DNA of 9,055 nucleotides from Phycisphaeraceae bacterium (GTDB lineage: Bacteria > Planctomycetota > Phycisphaerae > Phycisphaerales > UBA1924). Every line of letters starts with the position of its first letter. The stretch's first letter is position 1. Location of the stretch: positions 1 to 9,055 of the forward strand of contig WUAK01000101.1 in assembly GCA_009827205.1 (NCBI GenBank), given 5' to 3'. The notes beneath the pieces were generated by a model. That model saw nothing but the letters and a program-made list of their open reading frames with translations, ran no database searches and was not told the origin of the DNA. Below are positions 1 to 6,196 of this stretch, one piece after another. Both the position numbers and the translations under genes were made by a program.

Positions 1-1
1 G

Positions 2-499
2 CTCTATGCGAACTCGGAGCTCTGGGCATACCACGTGAACGATTCGCTCGATGTCATGGCGTTCGAGCGCTACCAGGACGGTGGCGGCTCGTTCGTGGCG
101 GTCGTGAACCTGTCGAACGACGCTCGCAATGGCTACCGGATTGGGATGCCCCGTGACGGTCAGTGGGAACTCATCATCAACTCGAACGATCCTGCGTACG
201 ACGGACTCGGCGGGGGTACTCCGGCTGGTATGCTGACGCTCGAACCAGTCGCGTCGGGCCCGCACCCCAGATCGGTCGTGCTCGATATCCCGGCCCGATC
301 GCTCCTGCTGATCCGTCACGGCGAGGAACCCGCCTGCCCCGCCGACGTCAACGGTGATGGTTCTGTCACGCCAACCGATTTCACCGCATGGATCAACGCA
401 TTCAATAACAACCTTCCCGGGTGTGACCAGAACGGCGACAACGCCTGCACACCCACAGACTTCACCGCCTGGATCAACAACTTCAACGCGGGCTGCTGA
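2..499 (+). CDS. GH13 alpha-amylase/branching-enzyme family protein, C-terminal fragment with GC-type dockerin tail
   Basis: Only the last 165 residues are in the window; the reading frame is open through the left edge, so the start is upstream. The first ~105 residues look like the all-beta C-terminal domain that follows the (beta/alpha)8 barrel in GH13 enzymes such as alpha-amylase and 1,4-alpha-glucan branching enzyme. Supporting segments are VMAFERY, FVAVVNLSND, YRIGMPRDGQWELIINS and LDIPARSLLLIRH, where the last is the usual closing strand. The catalytic barrel is not visible, so hydrolase versus branching activity cannot be decided. From the Cys at 335 the 54-residue dockerin-like tail follows, ending in Gly-Cys-stop. 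A GH13 enzyme with an export or anchoring tail suggests extracellular alpha-glucan processing (inference). The GTG at 35 is an internal codon, not a start. The next gene begins 19 bases downstream, so the two are probably co-transcribed. Confidence 0.8.
   Translation, partial: LYANSELWAYHVNDSLDVMAFERYQDGGGSFVAVVNLSNDARNGYRIGMPRDGQWELIINSNDPAYDGLGGGTPAGMLTLEPVASGPHPRSVVLDIPARSLLLIRHGEEPACPADVNGDGSVTPTDFTAWINAFNNNLPGCDQNGDNACTPTDFTAWINNFNAGC
335..496 (+). repeat. GC-type dockerin cassette 1
   Basis: This is a 54-residue tail with Cys at module positions 1, 30, 38 and 54. Loop 1 is DVNGDGSVTPTD and loop 2 is DQNGDNACTPTD, each followed by FTAWI. All loop residues expected to bind calcium (1, 3, 5, 12) are present. 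Loop 2 has Asn-Ala where most copies have Gly-Ser, a variant shared only with cassette 7. Confidence 0.85.
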
Positions 500-518
500 C
501 CGACCCGAGAGGAGAGAC

Positions 519-1568
519 ATGATTAGGAAGAATCGAGATCTGATGACCCTCATCGTCGCCTGCACCGCCGGATCGGCGTATTCGTCCGACAAAATCATCG
601 CCTCGATGCCGATCGGTTCTGTTACGGTGCCCACGAGCGCGGGTGCAACGGTAAACATGCCGTTTGCGGGTCTTTCCGAGGGTGTCACAGGCTTTGGAAT
701 CGCAGGAGACTTCGTGGTGCAGACCGGGGATTTCGGTGGCGGCTCCGGTCCCTGGTCTGTCGATGTTGAGATCACCGCAAACGCACCCGGAGGCGAGTCA
801 CTCTTCTGGCATCCGGTAGGAGGGGAGATCTCCATTGCTGACTACCCGCTGCAGGACGGCACGTCCGGGTTTGCGGATGTCAATGGCAACGGGGCGTGGT
901 CCTTCGAGTTCACCGCAGACGTCTCGCAATCGAACTGGATCTACCGCATCGACGACGCGACGCTGTACCTTCTTGGCGACGCGCCCGACGTGATCACCCA
1001 GTACACCGCTGAGCCGGATCAGAACGACCAATGGAACCGGCCCTTCTCAATCGTGGGGGTCTCTGGTCTCGGTCCCGTTGCGTACCACGTGTTCGAGTTC
1101 ACCGTTACGGAGCCCGGTCTTTATGACCTGACCAGCGTGCTCGCGAGTGGAGGCAATCACTTTACCTTCCTCTACAAGGGCGGGTTCGATCCGGGCCAGC
1201 CGCTTGCAAACCTGCTTGACTATGGGCTTGGTAACGGGTTCTCGCCATTCGATGTGCCGCAAGGGACATCGAATATCAGCGCACTGCTGCTCGAAGGCGA
1301 GACGTACACCTGGGTCACGAGCGAGTGGTCTTCGACGAGCCCTGTGGGTACTTCGACGAACACCATCGTGGGTCCGGGCGACGCTGTTGAAACCGGGAGT
1401 TGCATAGCCGACGTCAACGGCGACGGTGCCCTGACACCCACCGACTTCACGGCCTGGATCAACGCGTTCAACAACAATCTCCCGGGGTGTGACCAGAACG
1501 GTGATGGCTCGTGCACCCCGACCGACTTCACGGCCTGGATAGCAAACTACAACTCAGGATGCCCCTGA
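519..1568 (+). CDS. Secreted two-module beta-sandwich protein with GC-type dockerin tail
   Basis: The protein has 349 residues from the ATG at 519, chosen because a purine-rich ribosome binding site (GAGAGGAGAG, 507-516) precedes it and the first ~25 residues form a plausible signal peptide (MIRKNR, then a short hydrophobic core LMTLIVACTAG). Residues ~65-155 look like a jelly-roll segment with D-V-E-I strands and an F-A-D-V-N-G-N-G-A-W-S-F turn, loosely like P-type or CUB-like beta-sandwiches. Residues ~185-280 resemble the bacterial pre-peptidase C-terminal (PPC) type domain: FEFTVTEPGLYDLTS, then FLYKGGFDPGQPLANLL, then LLEGETYTWVTS. No catalytic motif is visible, so binding or a structural role is more likely than catalysis. 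The tail (295-348) ends Gly-Cys-Pro, one residue longer than most neighbours. The 19-base gap from the GH13 gene suggests a shared transcript. Confidence 0.8.
   Translation: MIRKNRDLMTLIVACTAGSAYSSDKIIASMPIGSVTVPTSAGATVNMPFAGLSEGVTGFGIAGDFVVQTGDFGGGSGPWSVDVEITANAPGGESLFWHPVGGEISIADYPLQDGTSGFADVNGNGAWSFEFTADVSQSNWIYRIDDATLYLLGDAPDVITQYTAEPDQNDQWNRPFSIVGVSGLGPVAYHVFEFTVTEPGLYDLTSVLASGGNHFTFLYKGGFDPGQPLANLLDYGLGNGFSPFDVPQGTSNISALLLEGETYTWVTSEWSSTSPVGTSTNTIVGPGDAVETGSCIADVNGDGALTPTDFTAWINAFNNNLPGCDQNGDGSCTPTDFTAWIANYNSGCP
1401..1562 (+). repeat. GC-type dockerin cassette 2, near-identical DNA to cassette 3
   Basis: The loops are DVNGDGALTPTD and DQNGDGSCTPTD. Over the first 140 bases it differs from cassette 3 (2605-2744) at only four positions: 1404, 1454, 1511 and 1517. 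An extra Pro codon (1563-1565) separates the terminal Cys from the stop. Confidence 0.85.
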
Positions 1569-1600
1569 CGCGTCCAGGTGCATCATCAGTATGCCAACCC

Positions 1601-1629
1601 TTGTGAACCAGCCCCCCCGGGGTTAAAGT
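1601..1629 (+). promoter_or_regulatory. Weak candidate sigma70-like promoter for the beta-helix gene
   Basis: TTGTGA (1601-1606) and TAAAGT (1624-1629) are separated by 17 bases and lie 24 bases before the ATG at 1654. Each hexamer matches four of six consensus positions. The spacer contains seven Cs followed by four Gs, which is unusual. Planctomycete promoter consensus sequences are poorly defined, so this is only a candidate. Confidence 0.2.
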
Positions 1630-1653
1630 GTCCGATAACTCAAGGGGAATCTA

Positions 1654-2769
1654 ATGAGTAGATGTATAACAGCAATCGCGATCTTCTCTCTTGCATTCAC
1701 GGCTGGCGCTGATGAGCTTCTTGTACCTTCAGTATTTCCAACCATTCAGGACGCCGCGGACGCAGCTCTCAATGGCGATGAAATTGTTGTTTCCCCCGGC
1801 GTATACGCGGGCTTTCTAACCTCGACAGATGTCACAGTCAGGGGCGACGGCGTCTCGCCTGAAGGCGTGATCATCACTGGTGGGATTACAGCGTTCGGTG
1901 CGATCGCACTCGAAAATATGCGCATCACGGGCGGAGCAAATCTCACAACAGGCAACAGCAGGGTTTCGAACTGCATAGTGAACTTTGTCGGTATCGAGTT
2001 CAACTTTCCCTCCTCGGGCCTAGTCGAGGACACGCTGTTCGATGGCTGCACAGACACAGCGCTGATTCTTGCAGATGCGGGATTTACGGTCCGAAGATGT
2101 GACTTCATCAATAACTCAACCTCGGGTAACGGCGGGGCTATCCGTGTGACTGATTCAACACTAGATATTGATGATTGTAACTTCACGACGAATCACGCAG
2201 ACGGATTCAGCGGGGCAATCCACGCTTCGTCGTTCGCCGTCGAGCTTGAGATCGATAATTCGACTTTTTCTGGAAACACCGCCGACATGAACGCTGGTGC
2301 AGTTTTCTTTTCTAATTCCCTTGGGGGGCAGTGCATACTCTTTCAGTGTGACTTCGTTGGGAACTCGTCCCCGGGCGACACCGGTGCTGTCAGCATCTCT
2401 TCTTCCGAAGATTCGGTCCCGCCTGGTTCCGTCAATGGGTGTTCATTCAGGGGCAACATTGCTGGTGCAGGGGGGGGTGCGCTACGCTTTGGAAATCTGC
2501 CCGCTTCACCAGTAGCGAGTACGGAGTTTTGCGGGAATACGCCGGCAGATATCGTGGGCAGTTTCTTTGATGTGGGCGGAAATTCCTTTGCGACGGCATG
2601 CGACTGCCTAGCCGACGTCAACGGCGACGGTGCCCTGACACCCACCGACTTCACGGCGTGGATCAACGCGTTCAACAACAATCTCCCGGGGTGTGACCAG
2701 AACGGTGATGGCTCATGCACACCGACCGACTTCACGGCCTGGATCAGCAACTACAACGCCGGGTGTTGA
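1654..2769 (+). CDS. Right-handed parallel beta-helix protein with Pmp-like repeats and GC-type dockerin tail
   Basis: The protein has 371 residues from the ATG at 1654, preceded by AAGGGGAA at 1642-1649. The signal peptide is MSRCITAIAIFSLAFTAGA with likely cleavage before Asp-Glu. Residues ~25-75 show the typical entry to a pectin-lyase-type helix: FPTIQDAADAALNGDEIVVSPG-Y split as FPTIQDAADAAL, NGDEIVVSPG, then VTVRGDG and GVIITGG. Residues ~149-296 carry repeats pairing F-x-x-N with G-G-A-I-like motifs (CDFINN/GGAI, CNFTTN/SGAI, STFSGN/AGAV, CDFVGN/TGAV, CSFRGN/GGAL, then a decayed FCGN). This is the pattern of polymorphic outer membrane protein repeats known from Chlamydiae. No autotransporter beta-barrel is present; the dockerin tail (318-371) takes the C-terminal place. 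No catalytic residues of a polysaccharide lyase can be assigned, so an adhesive or structural surface role is the better guess. The body is more AT-rich than its neighbours and than its own tail. Confidence 0.85.
   Translation: MSRCITAIAIFSLAFTAGADELLVPSVFPTIQDAADAALNGDEIVVSPGVYAGFLTSTDVTVRGDGVSPEGVIITGGITAFGAIALENMRITGGANLTTGNSRVSNCIVNFVGIEFNFPSSGLVEDTLFDGCTDTALILADAGFTVRRCDFINNSTSGNGGAIRVTDSTLDIDDCNFTTNHADGFSGAIHASSFAVELEIDNSTFSGNTADMNAGAVFFSNSLGGQCILFQCDFVGNSSPGDTGAVSISSSEDSVPPGSVNGCSFRGNIAGAGGGALRFGNLPASPVASTEFCGNTPADIVGSFFDVGGNSFATACDCLADVNGDGALTPTDFTAWINAFNNNLPGCDQNGDGSCTPTDFTAWISNYNAGC
2605..2766 (+). repeat. GC-type dockerin cassette 3
   Basis: The loops are DVNGDGALTPTD and DQNGDGSCTPTD. 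The first 140 bases match cassette 2 at 136 positions, including nearly all synonymous sites. The tail ends directly in Gly-Cys-stop. Confidence 0.85.
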
Positions 2770-2878
2770 TTTTTTCTGAAGCCGGGAATATCCCAAACTA
2801 TGGGGTGATTCGCCCGATGTGTTCCTGCGCTCGCTGGGGGGCTGCGCATTCAACTTCACGCCAATTCGGGGAGTCCTC

Positions 2879-3697
2879 ATGAAGATCCGCCACACCGCTC
2901 TCGCCCTCTCAGCCGCCGCCCTCGCAAGCTCCGCGATGTCGCAGAGCAGCACCGCGACCTACAGCCTGACGTTCGAGGCGACCTGGACGAATTCCAACCA
3001 CCCGGGTGCCTACCCGAACAATGCACACTTCTCACAACTTGTAGGAACCACTCACAACGACGAGGTCACGTTCTGGGAGCCGGGCGGAATCGCAACAGCG
3101 GGTATCGAGCAGGTAGCCGAGACCGGGGCGACTTCGCGATTCAGAATCGAGATCAACGATGCCATCTCAGCCGGCACCGCGCACGAGATCATCCTCGGGG
3201 CTGCTATCAATTCCCCGGGCTCCACGACGCTTGAGTTTGACGTTCCTTCCGACAAGCCGCTGTTTACGCTCATCACCATGATCGCCCCGAGCCCCGATTG
3301 GTTCGTTGGCACGCATGGGCTGAGCCTCCGCGATAGCGCAGGCGAGTGGATCGACGAGATCGTCGTCGACCTGGAAGCCTACGACGCGGGTACCGAGGAC
3401 GGCTCGAACTTCAGCACGAGCAACCCTGCGACTATTCCGGCTGAGCCGATCTCTGACTTCAGCACGACACCGCCTTTCGCGGGGCTCCCCGAGCTCGGCA
3501 CCTACACACTCACGCTCTTGTCTGTCGACACGTGCCTCGCAGACGTCAACAGCGACGGATCGCTGACCCCGACCGACTTCACCGCATGGATCGACGCGTT
3601 CAACAGCTCTCTACCCGGCTGTGATCAGAACGGCGACGGCTCCTGCACACCCACAGATTTCACGGCTTGGATCAACAACTTTAATGCAGGCTGCTGA
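2879..3697 (+). CDS. Spondin_N domain protein with GC-type dockerin tail
   Basis: The protein has 272 residues from the ATG at 2879, chosen over an in-frame GTG at 2819 because GGGGAG (2868-2873) lies five bases upstream and the signal peptide MKIRHTALALSAAALASSAMS begins here. Residues ~28-205 fit the Spondin_N family, named after the N-terminal region of the animal matrix protein F-spondin and also found in many bacteria. Diagnostic segments are YSLTFEATW with HP shortly after, AHFSQLVGTTHND, FWEPGGIAT, MIAPSPDWFVG (residues 134-144) and DLEAYDAGTEDG (acidic cluster near 169-175) with the closing IPAEPI. The domain binds calcium and matrix partners in animals; in bacteria its ligand is not known to me. 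The tail occupies residues 219-272. The protein is probably a secreted or surface adhesive module (inference). Confidence 0.9.
   Translation: MKIRHTALALSAAALASSAMSQSSTATYSLTFEATWTNSNHPGAYPNNAHFSQLVGTTHNDEVTFWEPGGIATAGIEQVAETGATSRFRIEINDAISAGTAHEIILGAAINSPGSTTLEFDVPSDKPLFTLITMIAPSPDWFVGTHGLSLRDSAGEWIDEIVVDLEAYDAGTEDGSNFSTSNPATIPAEPISDFSTTPPFAGLPELGTYTLTLLSVDTCLADVNSDGSLTPTDFTAWIDAFNSSLPGCDQNGDGSCTPTDFTAWINNFNAGC
3533..3694 (+). repeat. GC-type dockerin cassette 4
   Basis: Loop 1 is DVNSDGSLTPTD, the only copy with Ser in place of the first loop Gly. The linker is WIDAFNSSLPGC rather than WINAFNNNLPGC. Loop 2 is the common DQNGDGSCTPTD. All four Cys and all calcium-ligand positions are kept. 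Confidence 0.85.
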
Positions 3698-3750
3698 TCC
3701 GTCTGTCATTATTCACATTTGTAGATTCTAAGGGTCGTTTCTAATCTTCG

Positions 3751-3777
3751 ATTCCTGTACGCTCCCGGCGGAGGAAT
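3751..3777 (+). promoter_or_regulatory. Short inverted repeat overlapping the ribosome binding site of the 3782 gene
   Basis: ATTCCT (3751-3756) is the exact reverse complement of AGGAAT (3772-3777), which includes the 3' part of the GGAGG ribosome binding site (3770-3774). A 15-base loop separates the arms. Six base pairs are easily found by chance, so this is weak on its own. Confidence 0.25.
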
Positions 3778-3781
3778 TCTG

Positions 3782-4657
3782 ATGAAACGAGCCGCAGCGA
3801 TAGCCGCATTCGCATACCCGGTCCTTGTCGGGGCGCAGGTCTCGACCATGCCCGCGATCCCCGGTGTGCCCGGCAAGGTTGATGCTGCGCTCGATCTGCT
3901 CGTGTGTTTCGAATGGGATCAGGCGACACCGTTTCCTGTCGCGTGTCCGGTCAGCACACCAAGCAGCCCGGTGACCGGGGGTTGTGTGAGCGTCGAGATC
4001 AATGGTGACCCTGTTGTTGGGATGACGCTGCATGATTTCGATATCAGCTTTGCGGATTTCCCGCAGCAGACTGCGGCGTATTTCACGCAGGGCACAATCG
4101 ACTATGTCATCACCGGATGCACGCTCCGCATGTCTCCTGGAGCGCAGCCCATCACGGGCGTCTACAGCGCACCCGACGACCACTTCGTACTCACGGGTAT
4201 CCCGATCGAACTCGAGGGGCAGCTCCTGATCACGGGCACCTCGGGCGAGGCTGGTGATGCATTCCCCGTAAGCAGCATGGAGCTTGCAGAATTCGTGTTT
4301 CCCGACGCCAGTGGTGCGATGACAACGACCACCGATCCTGATAGCGGAGACATTGTCGTTGTCCTGAGTGTTCTTGTCGGCGCACCATTCGCTCAGCCCG
4401 GCGGCAGGCTCGATGTCGGGAGCGGCTTCATCGTCGGGATCGGCGGCGGCGCGCTGTCTGTCGCAACCGGGGACTCCTGCAGCACACAATCCTGTGCAGG
4501 CGATACCAACGGCGACGACCAACTCACGCCCGCCGACTTCACAGCGTGGATCAACGCGTTTAACAACAACCTCCCCCAGTGCGACCAGAACGGCGACGAG
4601 GTCTGCACGCCAACCGACTTCACGGCCTGGATCGCGAATTTCAACGCCGGCTGCTGA
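3782..4657 (+). CDS. Secreted protein of unknown function with GC-type dockerin tail
   Basis: The protein has 291 residues from the ATG at 3782; GGAGG at 3770-3774 gives a seven-base spacing. The signal peptide is MKRAAAIAAFAYPVLVGA with likely cleavage around Ala-Gln. I do not recognise the body (~20-235). It looks all-beta and rich in short alternating hydrophobic strands (CVSVEINGDPVVGMTLHDFD, FVLTGIPIELEGQLLI, DIVVVLSVLVG). It has four cysteines (LVCFEW, VACPV, GGCVSV, ITGCTL) plus one just before the tail (DSCSTQSC), which suits an exported disulfide-bonded fold. No catalytic motif is visible. The tail spans 238-291. The gap of 84 bases to the previous gene and 191 bases to the next leaves transcription units uncertain. 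The long open frame on the opposite strand is a composition artefact. Confidence 0.75.
   Translation: MKRAAAIAAFAYPVLVGAQVSTMPAIPGVPGKVDAALDLLVCFEWDQATPFPVACPVSTPSSPVTGGCVSVEINGDPVVGMTLHDFDISFADFPQQTAAYFTQGTIDYVITGCTLRMSPGAQPITGVYSAPDDHFVLTGIPIELEGQLLITGTSGEAGDAFPVSSMELAEFVFPDASGAMTTTTDPDSGDIVVVLSVLVGAPFAQPGGRLDVGSGFIVGIGGGALSVATGDSCSTQSCAGDTNGDDQLTPADFTAWINAFNNNLPQCDQNGDEVCTPTDFTAWIANFNAGC
4493..4654 (+). repeat. GC-type dockerin cassette 5, most divergent copy
   Basis: Loop 1 is DTNGDDQLTPAD and loop 2 is DQNGDEVCTPTD, so both loops lose the second conserved Gly (Asp or Glu instead). Residue 2 after the first Cys is Gly rather than Ala (CAGD). The linker ends LPQC. Calcium-ligand positions 1, 3, 5 and 12 and all four Cys remain. 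Confidence 0.8.
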
Positions 4658-4802
4658 GGTTGCCCAGATCGCCATCACAGCCGGCGGAACGCCCATAATC
4701 AGCCCTCTGGGGCGATTGCGGACAAAACTCCGTGATTTCTAGGCTGAATCTGCGTGCCTCCTGGATATTCTGAATGTCGCGGCTTGGTGGTCAATCTCGG
4801 AT

Positions 4803-4846
4803 GTGTTTGTGGATGGGTTTACAACACAAACACCGGAGGAAACACC
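4803..4846 (+). promoter_or_regulatory. 9-bp inverted repeat and flanking direct repeat around the ribosome binding site of the 4849 gene
   Basis: GTGTTTGTG (4803-4811) and CACAAACAC (4825-4833) are exact reverse complements with a 13-base loop. The right arm ends two bases before GGAGGA (4835-4840). In addition AAACACC occurs at 4828-4834 and again at 4840-4846, one copy on each side of GGAGG. The left arm GTGTTT could therefore pair with either copy: with the first the ribosome binding site stays outside the hairpin, with the second it lies in the loop. This could be an RNA switch or a DNA operator; function is inferred only. Confidence 0.4.
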
Positions 4847-4848
4847 AG

Positions 4849-6111
4849 ATGACACGCAAAGCACTCACGGCACTCGCACTTCTCGCCGCGGCAGGCGCCG
4901 CACAGTCTCAGACAATCAACATCCCACCGGATGTCTTCCCTCCGGAGTCGTATTTCACGGCCAACCCCGGCGCAACGGTCAACGTCTGCTGCTCCGACGG
5001 CATCCTCCCCGACGCGCCCGACGGCGTCTTCACCTTCAACGGCGCAACGGTCAACATCAACGACGCCGGCGAATCCGGCTTCTTTACGCTCGACTCGTTC
5101 ATCGAAGACGGCATCTACAACATCAACGACGGCGGCAAGCTGATCCGCACCAAGTTCGTCGGGGGCACGGGCTCGACTTCGTTCAACCTCGCCGACGGTG
5201 GTCTCGCACGCAGCGGGCTCTGGCTCCAGGGCAACACGTCTGGCACGATCACCGGCGGTGACATCGGGCTCGTCGCCTCGGGTCAAGCAGCCATGATTGT
5301 CGAGGACGATGCATCCTGCACCATGTCAGGAGGCGACATCGACACCTTCATCCTGATCCAGGACAACGCGACGTTCGAGCAATCGGGCGGCACAATCGAC
5401 GGCGGCATCCAGGTCAACGACGACGCAGAGGTCACCGTTACCGGTGGCTCTAGCGGAACCAACGGTTTCACCCGCAGCATCGGCAGCGTCCTCAACATCA
5501 GCGGCGGAACCATCGGCAGAGACTTTGTCGCTGAAAAAGGAACCGTCAACATGTCAGGCGGCGGGTTCGACGTCAACTGTGCCATCCTCAACTCCTCTGG
5601 TGTCGATCCAGTCTGGAACATGACGGGCGGCGCGCTCGGTTCCGACTTCCGCGCTTACGACGGCACGTTCAATCTCTCCGGCGGACTCGTCGGGTCGGGC
5701 TTCAGGCTCGGTCGACCAACCGGCGACGGGTCGGGCGTCGCCATGAACATCACCGCCAAGTCTGCAACACTCGACGGCGCGATGATCCCGCTCAGCACCA
5801 CACCCACTACGATCACCGCCCGCGGCGGGGAGACACTCACATGCATCCTGCTCGACGACTCGGTTGTCTCGTTCGAACTCAACGAGAGCCTGGTCTTCGG
5901 CGAAGATCGGTTCCGCGCCGGGGCACTGCTCACCATCAAGAGCAACTGTGTCGCCGACACCAACGGCGACGGCACACTCGGCCCGACCGATTTCACGGCT
6001 TGGATCGACGCCTACAACAACAGCCTCCCGGCCTGCGACCAGAACGGCGACGGCTCGTGCACCCCAGCCGACTTCACCGCCTGGATCGCCAACTACAACG
6101 CGGGCTGCTGA
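4849..6111 (+). CDS. Secreted solenoid protein with S-G-G repeat ladder and GC-type dockerin tail
   Basis: The protein has 420 residues from the ATG at 4849, chosen because GGAGGA (4835-4840) precedes it and MTRKALTALALLAAAGAAQS is a clean signal peptide; the in-frame upstream ATG at 4774 would bury that. Residues ~40-320 are a run of about a dozen degenerate units of roughly 18-22 residues, each with a strand ending in N-[IML]-[ST]-G-G or similar: ATVNINDAG, GIYNINDGG, TSFNLADGG, TITGGDIG, CTMSGGDID, FEQSGGTIDG, VTVTGGSSG, LNISGGTIG, VNMSGGGFD, WNMTGGALG, FNLSGGLVG. This is the look of a right-handed beta-helix or autotransporter-passenger-like solenoid. A terminal non-repeated segment (TLTCILLDDSVVSFELNE) precedes the tail at 367-420. 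No catalytic site is visible. A structural or adhesive surface role is likely (inference). Confidence 0.8.
   Translation: MTRKALTALALLAAAGAAQSQTINIPPDVFPPESYFTANPGATVNVCCSDGILPDAPDGVFTFNGATVNINDAGESGFFTLDSFIEDGIYNINDGGKLIRTKFVGGTGSTSFNLADGGLARSGLWLQGNTSGTITGGDIGLVASGQAAMIVEDDASCTMSGGDIDTFILIQDNATFEQSGGTIDGGIQVNDDAEVTVTGGSSGTNGFTRSIGSVLNISGGTIGRDFVAEKGTVNMSGGGFDVNCAILNSSGVDPVWNMTGGALGSDFRAYDGTFNLSGGLVGSGFRLGRPTGDGSGVAMNITAKSATLDGAMIPLSTTPTTITARGGETLTCILLDDSVVSFELNESLVFGEDRFRAGALLTIKSNCVADTNGDGTLGPTDFTAWIDAYNNSLPACDQNGDGSCTPADFTAWIANYNAGC
5947..6108 (+). repeat. GC-type dockerin cassette 6
   Basis: Loop 1 is DTNGDGTLGPTD, with Gly replacing the usual Thr before Pro, and loop 2 is DQNGDGSCTPAD. 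The linker is WIDAYNNSLPAC. All calcium-ligand positions and cysteines are kept. It ends in Gly-Cys-stop. Confidence 0.85.
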
Positions 6112-6140
6112 TTACCGGGCCCCACATACTGCAACACTTT

Positions 6141-6189
6141 CCTCCGGGATGAAGCGCGCGTCGGACACACGCCGCGTACTCCCCGGAGG
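6141..6189 (+). promoter_or_regulatory. Two-stem hairpin that would mask the ribosome binding site of the 6197 gene
   Basis: CCTCCGGG (6141-6148) is the exact reverse complement of CCCGGAGG (6182-6189), which contains the GGAGG ribosome binding site. Inside the 33-base loop a second stem can form: 6154-6161 pairs with 6169-6177, giving eight pairs with one bulged C (6173), one G-U pair and a seven-base loop. The structure is followed by CTTTCTT and then the ATG. It could hold the start site closed, as in translational control. Because of the pyrimidine-rich stretch after it, it could also act as a weak terminator between genes 6 and 7. Confidence 0.5.
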
Positions 6190-6196
6190 CTTTCTT

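Noticed and set aside
354..518. Upstream in-frame extension of the 519 gene
   Set aside because: It would overlap the GH13 tail in another frame and bury the signal peptide; the ATG at 519 has a good ribosome binding site.
519..563. Lipoprotein-like L-I-V-A-C in the signal region of the 519 protein
   Set aside because: The hydrophobic stretch before the Cys is only about seven residues, and the core continues after it, so a standard signal peptidase I type signal is more likely.
2770..2800. T6 run and GGGA-ATA-TCCC after the beta-helix gene as an intrinsic terminator
   Set aside because: The T run precedes rather than follows the stem, and the stem has only four base pairs.
3728..4696. Long open frame (322 codons) on the minus strand opposite the unknown-fold gene
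   Set aside because: It is a shadow of the plus-strand gene, which has a signal peptide, a ribosome binding site and the conserved tail. The minus-strand product shows no recognisable domain.
4668..4716. ATCGCC/GGCGAT inverted repeat after the 3782 gene as a terminator
   Set aside because: There are only six pairs, a loop of 37 bases and no T run after it.
4774..4848. Upstream ATG for the solenoid gene
   Set aside because: It lacks a clear ribosome binding site, adds a basic extension before the signal peptide, and crosses the inverted repeat next to GGAGGA.
4960..5800. Tandem repeats in the solenoid gene as a possible CRISPR or DNA satellite
   Set aside because: The repetition is at protein level (S-G-G units) with divergent DNA and variable spacing inside one intact reading frame.
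6149..6196. In-frame ATG at 6149 as start of the FG-GAP protein
   Set aside because: It is preceded by CCTCCGGG rather than a ribosome binding site, while the ATG at 6197 has GGAGG at ideal spacing and gives a proper signal peptide.
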